Source: Phoronis australis
Lineage: Eukaryota > Phoronida > Phoronidae
NCBI GenBank assembly: GCA_002633005.1
Contig: NMRA01000816.1
Coordinates: forward strand, 8,531 to 72,530
Direction: 5' to 3'
Length of the DNA stretch: 64,000 nt
Shown: positions 1-11,160 of the stretch, piece after piece
Layout of the letters: the number at the start of each line of letters is the position of its first letter
How positions within the stretch are numbered: the first letter of the stretch is position 1
Program-made: the position numbers and the translations under genes
Notes under the pieces: model-generated
The model's input: the letters and a program-made list of their open reading frames with translations, nothing else
Database searches by the model: none
Told to the model about the DNA's origin: nothing

Positions 1-2732
1 ATTTTAAATGGAACACGTGCATGACGGCGACATCCCGTTGCTCCCAACTTGTTCGATTGTATAGCCTAACAACAAGTTGGGAAGTTTACCCCCCGTAGCC
101 AATTAACTCCATTCTAGCGTTGATGGTTGGAGGGCCTGCGCTCTTTTGTTTGATAATTGCTCTAATCTCCGATCAGATCGTATCTAGCCTGACTGGGGTG
201 GGCTGATAAAAATGAAAGTTAAGTTAAGCCAGATATTATCGCACGTTCAGCACCCCTCACGTCTGGAAAAGTTAATTAACGACAGGACGCTGTAATGGTT
301 TTGGCTTGATTTCAAAGAGGTCCTAGCGTAGGTCCTAATGTACGTTACGAACACTGAGCATCGATAACGTCACCATGATCGACCCAGCCCAACCCCCTAC
401 CCCTGTCACAAGTCGTCATCCTACTAAACCCGATCCACCCTCTAGCTATAACGTAATATATGGAAGGAATAAAATAATTGGCAATGGAATCCATTTTTCA
501 AAGTCATGAAAACGACCCGCTGGGAATGGCGGCCATGACGACTGAGGCTTCGGGGTGTTCTACAGGTGCCAGGTTTCCAGAAAAGTAGAACAAAACCTCC
601 ATATTACTGCAGTGCAAGAAGATGCCGGTTTTGTTCAGTTGTACAGTCACTTTAAGTGTGTAACAGTAATATTAATTTTTTTAACGAATTTGCCGCGTGG
701 GACAGATAAGTAGCAAACGCAAAATGAGACTTAAGACGCACATGCGCACGGGATAGATGCTTTTGCTTATCGCTGCCTTTAGTCAATTATACTCATGTGA
801 AACTATAGTGTCAGGAGTAATTTGTGGACTTCCGAAATCCTTGACATCATGCGCGAAGCACAAAAGAACCCCAAGTGACCTGTCAACTTGCACTGAACGA
901 ACTGCCAAAGCCCCGAAGTCAGCTGTAATTTGACTAACAATTGAAGACCAACGGTAAGTGGTCTCAAATCAAAAGTTTGTTACGGAAGGCAGGTTAATAG
1001 CTTGATGCTGTATTTATATTCTGTCAAGAAACGTAGGTCCTACTTACAAGAACCTCAAGCAAGAGTGCAACCGCACGAACAACGAAAACACATTTACGAG
1101 TACATTATACACTGAGGTAAATCAAAACATTTAAAAATCGTGGTAATATAATTTTCTCCCAGAAGTGTTGGAGCTAGATAAAGTATTTGGGTTAGGCTGC
1201 AGGGTGTCAGAAGACTACAGGGGTGCAAGTCCAAAACCCTTATTAAACAGACACGGAGTATTAGATTTGAATTTAGGCCTAGTTTGTCCACCTCATAGGT
1301 AATTTTTCAATTATAAATTTTGAGTGAAAATATACTGAAAACCGTGGAGAGAGAGACCAACAAGTTCAGGGTAGTCATTGTTTGTATCTCCATGGAAACT
1401 GGTTCGACCTTCAGAGCCTGCCGTTTCACGCTTTCGACGGAGATTTGATCATATTTCATTTGGTTTCCTAATTAAGGTACTAGCTGTACTTCGGGAGCAA
1501 GTTTTCGGTTACAGAGAATTGGTTAAACGCACGACACTTTTCATTGTTCACAGTCTTTATTCCGTTACGTTAGTACCTTCGAAACAAAACTACTCTTAAC
1601 TGAACATAGATAAAAGTAACTGACCTAGCGACATAATTAAAAGACACACGATATTTCGAAACATACTTGTTTCATTCTCAAGTGAAGATAAGATGACGCA
1701 GTAACGCCACCACAGAGTATAAGCACAGTGGGACACGGCGGGTGTGAAATACTGCAAAGATTGACTAACGAAGGGGGTAACAGGAAAGTCACGCAAACAA
1801 GTGTAACCTACGCCGCGACCCTGTTTGCTACTCATTCAAAACAGGCTTCTCAAAAGCAGTTAAAAGGGACTCTAATATTTTCAATTGACACTAGTCTGCG
1901 ACGTAAGCATCTTTTCAACCATTCTCGTTTTTAATCTCAATATTCATTATGATATATCTTTATGCAAACGTTTGGTTTAATATACCTTGCTTGGTACTGA
2001 TTCACCCACCACATCACCTATTTTTGGAAATGTAAGCGAACGTTTTCTGTTTTCTTCATTTTTTAATTAGTGGTTTCAGCCAACTTAGGATAACTGGCTC
2101 CCCACAATTCATTGTAACTGACGTCACTGTAACGCGAGCGGGGGATCGCAGCTTGGCACGACATCCCCCCTCACCCTTCAGATTGATAATGAGGTAGGCC
2201 TAAGCTCATTAAGATAATCAGAATCACCAGCTCTACAGGATTTTGATGCATTTGCAAACGAAACACTTGACGAACTGCACATTGACATACTCAGGTAATC
2301 ATTTTAATTGCGTTTTACACAGATTCGATGGAAGATTTTAAATGTAAGATGATTTTTTGTTGGCAAACTATTTTGAGACAAACATGAGTACGGAGACTGG
2401 ACACCGAGCCGTGGTTGAGTCGTTCATCAGAAATAACCAAATTTCGATCAGGCCTTGTGGTATTTTCGTTTCACGCGTTTTTCCCTTTGACACGAGTCAG
2501 TATACATGCTTTGATACGTTCAATAATCTCAGACAATACACATTGGTTTCTTTGGCCAAGAAAAAACACGCATCGATACCGCCAGTTTCTCGGAACTAGC
2601 AATATGACTGCACATAACTACGCTGCCGGTGTGGAAACGGGAACCTGTTGTCCAATAGGATTCTAAGAGAAGGTGCATGTCGGATTGTAATATAACACTA
2701 TATGTACCATGTTTGCTTACAGATTCAACGTC
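1..2732. other. Upstream region of the LRR gene; no coding gene recognised
   Basis: I see no convincing coding exon here; open frames are short and carry no known motif. The only gene-like signals lie at the right end. A stretch ending at 2294 is followed by gtaatc, a possible splice donor. A good acceptor (tttgcttacag) ends at 2722, ten bases before the ATG used for the LRR protein. A non-coding 5' exon spliced to 2723 would explain both. This is inference; transcript data would settle it. Confidence 0.4.
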
Positions 2733-3941
2733 ATGCGACTGTTACTTTTGCCAGTTGCGATATTCTTCCTCTGGGATTCTTCCCACGCAGGCATTCCACC
2801 AGCTCCTACGGTCTGCAAACAAATTCCAGGGACACGAACTAACACGGCAAGTGGAAAGTTAATCAAATTTTGGCACATTCATTGTGACGGAAAACACTTT
2901 GGACCGCAAATTCCGTTTTTCAGATGCACTAAAGACTCAGAAATTGAAGTACTGGATTTGAGTAATAACGACATCGAAATGGTACAGGAGCTCGCTTTCG
3001 TTAACGTGCAGACGGTTGAGCGCCTTTTGTTAGCAGACAATCGAATACGTTCTGTTGTGTATCAATCGTTTGCAGGACTGACAAATCTTCGAGAGCTCAA
3101 TTTAGAGAGAAACGTCTTGAAAACAGTTTCTCTCAACTGCTTTATCTATTTACCCGCTCTCACCACTTTGCGCCATGAAGGAAATCCCATAGAATGCAAT
3201 AGCGCTGTTTGCTGGCTGAGATACGCAAATTTTACAAATACCGCATTGAACGCAACAAACGCCGTGTGCGCGGACAGGCCTAATTTCACCACAATCGACT
3301 TCCCGTGGACCTATACGGTCATAAAAATGGCGTACAAGGAAACAAAGTTCGAGTGTGTAGAAAAGCCAACACTTAAAACAACAATAAGCACCAAAATACC
3401 ATCGACAAGTAAGAAGCTCGTATCGACGACACAACCAACAACAGTCTCCACTACGCCTACCAGTTCCTCGCCATCGACGTCAACGGCTACGCTAACAACT
3501 CAGAGAACATTATCAACCGCAACTTCACCACCAAAAACATCGACACCACCAATAACAACCGTGAAATCAAACAAACCAGGTTCCACGGTAAACACCCTCA
3601 CCACGTCGCCACGTACAGAACAACCTGAGTCACAGAAAAACAAGCAGACGTGGCTACTGGTTGTGCTTCCGTTAGCGCTCCTACTCATTCTAGTGGTTGT
3701 GATCATTGCAATCGTGGCGGTTTGCAGAAACGGGAAAGGGGATAGGACTAATCACAAGACGAAGGGAAAGAAGAAAATCTTTCACGAAGTCGTGTTCACC
3801 AACCGCTTATACCGACCCAGCAATAACCATCGTAGACTCGAGTCGGAAAGCTCTTGCGGGTCATTCCATGAAGCAGACTTGAGAGCAGCTAACGAGAGTA
3901 ACAATGATCAGCCGCCACTGTATGAAGACGCAATAAAATAA
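2733..3941 (+). CDS. Single-pass leucine-rich-repeat membrane protein with PPxY tail
   Basis: The uninterrupted frame encodes 402 residues. I start at ATG 2733, not the in-frame ATG 2709, because a splice acceptor ends at 2722 and 2733 gives a clean signal peptide (residues 1-19, MRLLLLPVAIFFLWDSSHA). A cysteine-bearing N-terminal segment (C28, C51, C65) precedes about three LRRs at 70-150 (IEVLDLSNN, VERLLLADN, LRELNLERN). A C-terminal cap follows (NPIEC, CWL; C155, C160, C179, C208). Residues 215-300 are a Ser/Thr/Pro stalk, probably O-glycosylated. A membrane helix spans about 306-330, followed by a basic stop-transfer stretch. The tail of about 70 residues ends in QPPLYEDAIK, whose PPLY matches the PPxY motif bound by WW domains of NEDD4-type ligases. 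Domain order implies a surface receptor or adhesion protein. I cannot name an orthologue, and ligand and function are unknown. Confidence 0.85.
   Translation: MRLLLLPVAIFFLWDSSHAGIPPAPTVCKQIPGTRTNTASGKLIKFWHIHCDGKHFGPQIPFFRCTKDSEIEVLDLSNNDIEMVQELAFVNVQTVERLLLADNRIRSVVYQSFAGLTNLRELNLERNVLKTVSLNCFIYLPALTTLRHEGNPIECNSAVCWLRYANFTNTALNATNAVCADRPNFTTIDFPWTYTVIKMAYKETKFECVEKPTLKTTISTKIPSTSKKLVSTTQPTTVSTTPTSSSPSTSTATLTTQRTLSTATSPPKTSTPPITTVKSNKPGSTVNTLTTSPRTEQPESQKNKQTWLLVVLPLALLLILVVVIIAIVAVCRNGKGDRTNHKTKGKKKIFHEVVFTNRLYRPSNNHRRLESESSCGSFHEADLRAANESNNDQPPLYEDAIK
3932..3937 (+). promoter_or_regulatory. AATAAA hexamer overlapping the last codons of the LRR gene
   Basis: The canonical polyadenylation hexamer lies within the final Ile-Lys codons, two bases before the stop codon at 3939. 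If used, the mRNA would have almost no 3' UTR. It may be chance, since ATA-AAA codons create it; other AATAAA sites occur near 5251 and 5782. Confidence 0.25.
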
Positions 3942-6884
3942 ACCACAGGTGGCGTTGGAGAACAACAGGTTATGACTTCTCAGTAAAGCCGCTTTTTGCC
4001 TTTTGTCATTTTTGTTACAAAGTCGGTGAGAAAACTTGTGCCCGACAAACAGCACTGGCGATGGTGTAGATTTGTTTCAGTGTTCTTTGGGGTTACGTCA
4101 GAGTTGTCAATTGTTTCCTATACGAAAGTGCTGAAAGTTAAAATTCATTACGGTGAATGTTGGTTTGGATAAATTGATACTGTTTTTTTACTTACAAACG
4201 ACTTTGTTGAGTGTGTAAAAATTGTTATAATGATGAAAATTGATTGATGAATTATGTACAGAGTCAATAGATTGAGAATAAGACTTGCGCCTATTCCCAC
4301 ACTCCGGAGACCTCTCGCCGGTCTTCTTTAAGGAATTGTGGCATGAACTCCGATCACGTGAAGTTCTTGGATGACTCAAGACCTCCATTTTGTATTCTAG
4401 AGAGCTATTGGCCAAAGTGGGATTTCTACTGTACGTGTCAATTATAACAAAACGGTGATTGTTTTAAGGAATGGAATTTAAGACAGGGTGAATACCCATG
4501 GAACTGAGGTAGTCCCTAATTGTTGATCGGTATAGGAACACTTTTCTACAAAAAAAACTGCTTGAAAAACGTTTCAAGCAGCGCATGTTAAGTTTCATAG
4601 ATTGTTTTAGAAAGTCATGATGTCTCATTTTTTGCTATATGAAAATTCATATAGGGCTGAAAATTTGGACACAAATAGTGTTATGCACTACCTCTGTGGA
4701 GGACGTAGAAATTCTCAAATTTCGCAATGGTACTTCAAGATAGCCGGGTTAATTTTTCGAGTTCATCATTCTGATATGACTAGGGCCTGTCTTGTATCAA
4801 ATTTTGCAGTTGGCGGAGAGTCTGGTGGGAGATTTCAGTATAAAGTTAGCCGTCTCAGAGATTTGTCAGAATTTGGTTAAAATACGTGAACGCTCTGCAT
4901 GGCCCGCCGACATTATGTTATCATTTTAAATTTCACCTTGCAGAGCAAAGAGGATCTTGTTGTCTGTTACATGTTAAAAATTATTATTTACGTCTAATTT
5001 TCGTTCTGTTTGGGTGTGAGTTAATTTGAGTTAAATGAATTGTCTCATTTGGTAGCCTAAATGTGTTCCAACAGCACTTTCTCTGTAGACCAGCAAAGTT
5101 GGTATCCTGATTTGTCAAGCAAACCCAATTTTTGTTGTGTACTCTTGGAGTGGTTCTTAAAAAAAGAAACAAAATCATGTTTTGGTCATGCGCGCACCCA
5201 GCCTAAAATATAGGGGAAGCTCGAATTCTTCGATATGCGTACCATTTACTGAAATAAATCAACGGGGACGGACTAAAAAAAAAGGGGCCACTAGGTTCAG
5301 GCCTGCCAATCGTGCATCCGCGCTGAATTCCTGTGGACTTCGTGGGCTTTTGTCCCGTTTACTCGGACTTTTTGTTCCACTCAGGCGGACCTTTTTGCCC
5401 AATTCGCCAAATTGGGTGGTGCGCCCATGTTGGTGGTCTCGACCAATCCTCGTTCGGTCACCTGCTAATGCACCAATGGGGTGTCAAAGCCGGGCACTCA
5501 ATGTGTCATTGGATAATTGTTTTGCGGAGTTGTCTCCTCCTACAAATATCATGCTATCGTATAAGACGGACCAGGCTTTCCCGTTTAGTTATTAGTGAAC
5601 AGACTTCGGAAGGAGTTTTTTTAATTTTGCTCTAAAAATGAGAAACTGTGTTTCTTACCGTGGATTACATTATATTGTTTGAGTGTCTATTCACTTCGTT
5701 GATGTGTGCACACGACGTCACGTTAATGATCGACGAAGGTAGACTCAGTGTGATTGTTCAGGAAGAGTTTGACAATGACAATAAATACCATCAAATGATA
5801 TAGGCGTGACGTGAAAACTGAATTGAAGTTTAATACAGTATCGCAATTTACCACGGTGCAGTCAAGAGTCTACTCATCAAAACAATGGTTTTTAAAGTAG
5901 GTTATCGCATTAAGTAGAGAATGCGTTAATTCCACTGAGCGATTCAAACTGAAACTTAATAGGTTTGATAAAACATTGCGTAATGAACTTATAGACAGCC
6001 TTTAAAAAGTTGTTTTGTCTCGCGGGTTGGTTTTTAGTACTTGAAAGGGGAACAGTCATGATTCAAAATTATAAAGTAGTTTAGCCGTATATTGTAGACA
6101 TGTTTATACAACAGATAGGGACAGACATATACGAATCTTCCAGGAATACTTCGTCTATAAAAATTAGGGGTCCGAGTGAACATTTTACAAGAATTTACAG
6201 TGCTAACAACTTTCATAATGCAAAAAATAAGATTTATTCAAACAAGTGTTGCGCCATGATTAGTGGTGAAATCTACCGGAGGGAGAGAAATATACGTGAT
6301 GTGGAATTAGCATTGTACACAGGTTGTAATGACTGAACGCGTGTCATGGTTCGAGACTTGGGATAGGCCTCGTCACGCAATAGTTATCTGTTATTTCCTG
6401 CTATTATTGATAAGCCACTGGGGACAGAATTACGGATTAGGTATATTTCCCGATCCCATGATATGTTCATGCGCTTAGAATGTGCCGATAAGTGAGGCGT
6501 TAACCGTGACCGTGATAGCTATGATGACGCAAAGGCATCCGATCTGTCACCTCTTGATATAATTTCGTTTTTACCGACTGTTTTAATGAGTCTGCGTCCA
6601 AACATGATTTATTTGTAAAGTCTAAATCAAACTACACGTTGATGATGTTGTTTTATTAAACATAAATCGGTTAAATTACAGCCAACAATTTATCAAATAA
6701 GCACACATATGTACTTTCCATGCTGGGAAATTAGTCGGCCTATGAAGTGTACTGTTTAGCTTTCAAGTTGGATTTATCTAAGGGTTTTGCATCGTTGTTT
6801 GGTGTGCATTGGTGCAAAACGAAAAGGTCACGCGATAATTTATTCTTGGTTGTGCCTGGCAGGGAATGAGCTTCGCGACACACC
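3942..6884. other. 3' flank of the LRR gene and intergenic DNA
   Basis: No recognisable exon on either strand. A 137-residue open frame at 5182-5595 (+) has no domain, signal peptide or family resemblance, overlaps another open frame, and I do not call it a gene. The stretch holds one perfect small hairpin (4558-4581) and is otherwise unremarkable AT-rich sequence. Confidence 0.4.
4558..4581. repeat. Perfect 10-bp stem hairpin downstream of the LRR gene
   Basis: The arms ctgcttgaaa and tttcaagcag are exactly complementary across a 4-base loop, preceded by a run of A. It could fold in an LRR-gene 3' UTR if that UTR extends this far. It does not match the histone 3' stem-loop consensus. Role unknown. 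Confidence 0.5.
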
Positions 6885-7247
6885 GTCATGTATGGTGGGC
6901 CGTTGAGGGGAAAGTGTCGCCGTAAAATTACGCTCGTAATTACGATCGTAAATTAAATTGCAGGACTGTCGCCGTAAATTACGCTCGTAAAATACCTTAA
7001 TAACGTTCCAAATTTAAACCAAGTGATGACCTAACATGACACGATTGTTGCTGGGCAGCTCGTTCTTGCACAATCGCTGACATGGCAGCAGCGATGTGAT
7101 CTGCCATGATTCAGCGATTGTAAAACCCAACGTCATTGGCTAAAAGTTTAAACTAAATTACGAGCTTAATTTTACGCCGTAACGGAATTAAATTACGCTC
7201 GTATTTTTCAGGCGACACTTTCCCCCCAGCGGCCCATCATAGTCATG
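6885..7247. mobile_element. 351-bp MITE-like element with terminal inverted repeats and 6-bp direct repeats
   Basis: The ends are inverted copies of each other: tatggtgggccgttgagggg at 6891 matches the complement of the sequence ending at 7241 (ccccccagcggcccatcata) with few mismatches, extending through gaaagtgtcgcc. The element is bounded by direct repeats gtcatg at 6885-6890 and 7242-7247, the expected target-site duplication. The interior repeats motifs such as gtaaattacgctcgtaa near both ends and has no coding capacity. This is a non-autonomous DNA transposon by structure; superfamily not assigned. Confidence 0.8.
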
Positions 7248-9059
7248 ACCCGTTGACGTCACATGCTTATTTTACCAACTTTTGGCTGCCCTGTATGCAC
7301 TGGTAGAAGAACTGAACGTGACAATGCACCTTACGTTAACAGACTCTTTTTGGCGTGTTGAGATAAGAGAAGCCGACAGACAAACGTACGGATAGATTCT
7401 GGCGTAATCAGATATAACCCTTCGAATGGTTATCAATGAGCTACCGAGTGTCTTTCCAGAAATCTTAATAGACCAGCTCTCCCAATGCACATGTCAAATG
7501 ATGTGTGACGGGCGTATGCGCGTCGCATGAATATCGCCTATGGAACGCCACCATTGTCTTCCCTTGTTGCGTCTTTGTTGGAGATAATAATACAGGTCGC
7601 ACGGATCTTGGGCGCCCATCATCCGGGTACCGACTTGCTTACCATTATCTTTATTCTAAGAAAGAAAAACAAAGTGAGTAATAGATACGCTTACTACCGA
7701 TATCTATGCTACGAGCTTGCGACCTAGTTTCCCGTGGGAAGTGTCACGAAAACTGCACTAACAATGTTTACTTCTGAGCTTATCCTCACGCTTTCCTAAC
7801 AAAATGGACAAACTGAAAGTATCTATTAACGCAGTGGCGGATCTAAGGATACCATAACGGGGGGGAAGGACAATATGTTGCTTCGGGGAATTGGGTAAAG
7901 CGCGTTTGTATGTGCACAGGGCCCGAAAGTTGCGAGGGTTGGGATGTGGACCTTCCGTTCAGGAAATCTATGCGTGGACTAAAAAATAAAAAACGGGAAC
8001 ACGAATCCTCTGGGATCTGAGCCCCCCTGATCCGCTACCGGTCTTAGTTACTGAACTCTGTATTTCCTCACGCTTCACGCTGTTGCTGTCATTTTGCTTG
8101 GCGCCAGACAAGGTCGGAAGGAAAGGGCAGGGGGCCCGCCACCCTAAATCTGCCTATATGTGACGTGTGCCCGACTTAACGCTTTACGTTTTGTTTTACA
8201 ACTTCAATCAGAGCAATAAAATGTTGCAGTTGGTAGTTCCAAATTTCATGAGACTCGTAAGTTAAAAAATTGCCTTTAAAGATTGCGTAGGACCTTATCG
8301 ATAAATCTGCATTCCACCAAACATGTACAAAACAATAAAAATACATCTTATGAACGCAGAAAGCCTGTGGAATTTGATCTGTAATAATCAATGTTCTGTA
8401 ACATCAAAATAAAATGCCACCTAGAGAGGTCATGGAAAATGTTTTATAAGCCTCAACTTCTTCCTCCGTCAGATTCAATGTGATTTCTGGTCTTGGAATG
8501 ACCTAGCAGATGGTCTTTGCAAGAAACAAAGTTGGACCCTCGTCACCCGCGGATTGGGATCAGGCGTTCAGTGATGCGCACACTAGGGTCTCTAATAAAA
8601 ACGAACCATCAGTTTTCTAAGCCAAGAAGCTATTTCTCATGTGATTTGGAACAAGTTTCATAGAGTTCAGAACAGTTTTATTGAGGTAAGTACTAGTCTG
8701 ATCAAAATCAATTCTTGAACATGGCGCTTGTTAATAGCGGCTTTAAAATAAACAGAACTGGGAATTGCCACTAAGACATTCCAAATTTAGGAATTTTAGA
8801 CATAGGCTCACCGGCTCCATATATTGTCATTTGACAGAATTTCGTGGCATAATGTACTGAGTGGGGTCAGCGTGGCCCTCCACGTGGGGCCCCCCCAGCA
8901 CAAGGGTAGATTCATCTTAGTAGTTTGTACCTAAACACCGATATTGCTAGTATGATTCTGGAACAAATTCGTCCCCATGTTGCTTATGTTGGTGAGACAT
9001 CTTCTGACATAATCAGGACTATCCACCTGCTGACGGCACAACGAAAACACAACACTAAA
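7248..9059. other. Intergenic DNA, no feature recognised
   Basis: No exon, RNA gene or structured repeat that I can support. Short open frames at 7272-7490 (-) and 7527-7727 (+) lack motifs. The right end approaches the probable polyadenylation site of the minus-strand MVB12 gene. Confidence 0.4.
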
Positions 9060-11160
9060 AATTTGACACATTTATTACCTTCCCTTTATTTAGACTTACA
9101 CTAGGTGTCGAAGGAATAACTGTTACAGTAAAAACCAAAACGAGGCAGACCTAGCCAATATGAGAATGTATCCACAGAAGACGCTGGGGCCAGTTCAGTC
9201 TAAAAAGGTGTTCTGGAATGAGGTGACGCAAACCGTTTGTGAGCGCCCACCACTACGGTACAAACATCATCAACAAACCCAGCTAGAGTCAAATGTTACT
9301 AGTGGACTACGTGGAAGTCCACAGACAAAGGGATTGCCAGCACAACTCTAAACAATAACAGGAAGAGAAAGTTCAACATTGTTCAGAAAATTAAATACGC
9401 CATGAGAACATCCAGAATTAAGGTGCTTTTCATCGCTGTTTGGCTGTCAAAGTCTCCCGGGTTTAAAAACATCACAAGCTTTATTGTTGCTGGGAAACTC
9501 CACCAATAACAAACACTGTGTGGAAGCACAATTCTGAATCTACGGTTTTAGGGTTGTTCCACACTTAATAAACTTTGAAGTGTTTTCTTGAGTTACTGAT
9601 GGAACAGATATTCTTGTTGGAAACGGAAATGTAATAAGGAATATAATCAGACTGATTCTATGCAAGTAAAAGTCTTAATAAGATTTTCACTTTAGCCAGA
9701 TAAACCATGTGAAGTGCATTCATTGGCATCAAGAAATGTTTCTAGACTGAACTTCTCCACTGCCAATCGAATTCCTTTTCACAAGATGAACATGAACATT
9801 ACAATCAAGACCTGAGCATTCTTGGAGTGAATTAGTACTGCTCCAAGTCATTTTCAAATGACAATTAAAAGGTCAGTGACTACAGTCTAAGCTATTCTGA
9901 GCACCTTTAAACATTACAACAACTTTTTAAAAACATTTTAGACAATTCTACGCCTCTGTGCACATGACCGCTATCATTCACATTCAAGACAAGACAGGTT
10001 GGGACATTACACTAAGAACATGGTTGCCGTATACATTGGGTAGGGCAAACATAAAATAAATGCCAAGGTGGCACTTCTGTCTACTGTTCACTCTTACACT
10101 ACAGATCTAGGGTGTGTAAACAATCCCTCACCCGTGCATCTCTAAACTGGAGATTTGATCTCCCAAACTGGGACCAGCAAACACCAAACCTTCCACGATA
10201 AAAAATTCCATGAAAAAAATTCCATACCCACACCCGTAAACTCCAAAACTGCACTCCAAAAAACTTCATGCCTGAAGACCATATTCCATACCTGTGGATT
10301 AAGTTCTGGACCTGTGTCTGGAAGCCCATCCGGAGTGTTAATGGCACGTGTGGGGAGTTTTGGGGTAACGCTATGGAATCTGTGTGCCGAATTTGATGTT
10401 TGCTAGTCTAGGATTGAAGTTTAGGGGCTGGCAGCTGGTATTCAGTAAGACAAACACTTAATGTTAAAACTGTAATGATGGGCACTACACCAATTACATG
10501 ACAAATTAATATGCTTCTTGAGTTTAAATAGTTACACCCCCATTGACTTGGACCACTTGCTTTATGTTTCCAGTTAAGTATTCACTCTTTTCAACAGATG
10601 TCGCTGTAGTCAACTGCAGTTGCATTATGGGATTGATCACGCCAGCAACCTATTGCATTTCATTTAGGCTATATCTATAACAATACGGAGGTGAACTTGC
10701 TAATCATTTTATTCAGAGACGCAACAGACACCATCCTAAGCCAGAGCTATATTCAGCTGTGGACCTAAGCAGATAACAGTCTGTATTGCTGTATTGAGAT
10801 GTAAAAATTGCAACATAATGTTTTCAAATTCACTATTTCTAATTGGTTATATCTGTCTAAAGCAATTTCTATAAATGATGGCTGTATATTTAGCAATAGT
10901 CTGATATAACGTGCCCCCATTTTGAGAACCAGTTTAATGCCCATTATTCAATGATGAAAACTGGTTCTCAAAATGTGAGCACAATATATTAGACTATTAC
11001 TGGGTACGTTTATGCTTTAAATTAAAATAGTAAGCAACAGCAGAGACAATGCTGTAGATTTCCCATAAAACTATCAGAATACGTGCACTGAAGAAGGAGC
11101 TTGATTAAGCTAAAACATCCCTCTTGTATCACAGTCTAAAACACGCAACACTCAGTAATG
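9060..11160 (-). other. MVB12: Probable 3' UTR of MVB12
   Basis: Downstream of the MVB12 stop codon there is no other gene on the minus strand. AATAAA hexamers read on that strand at 9090-9085 and 9076-9071. A 3' UTR of about 2.1 kb ending near 9060 is the simplest reading. It would contain one copy of the 105-bp self-complementary element (10895-10998). Inference only. Confidence 0.4.
10895..10998. mobile_element. 105-bp self-complementary MITE-like element, copy 1
   Basis: The whole unit is an inverted repeat. It opens aatagtctgatataacgtgc and closes with the complement of nearly the same sequence. An inner pair ttttgagaaccagtt / aactggttctcaaaa surrounds a short centre containing attattca. 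Further copies lie at 12002-12106 and 60842-60946. Here it sits in the putative MVB12 3' UTR. Confidence 0.75.

Noticed and set aside
5182-5635. 137- and 100-codon open frames on the plus strand
   Set aside because: Overlapping frames, no motif, no signal peptide, no splice context; probably chance in GC-richer DNA.
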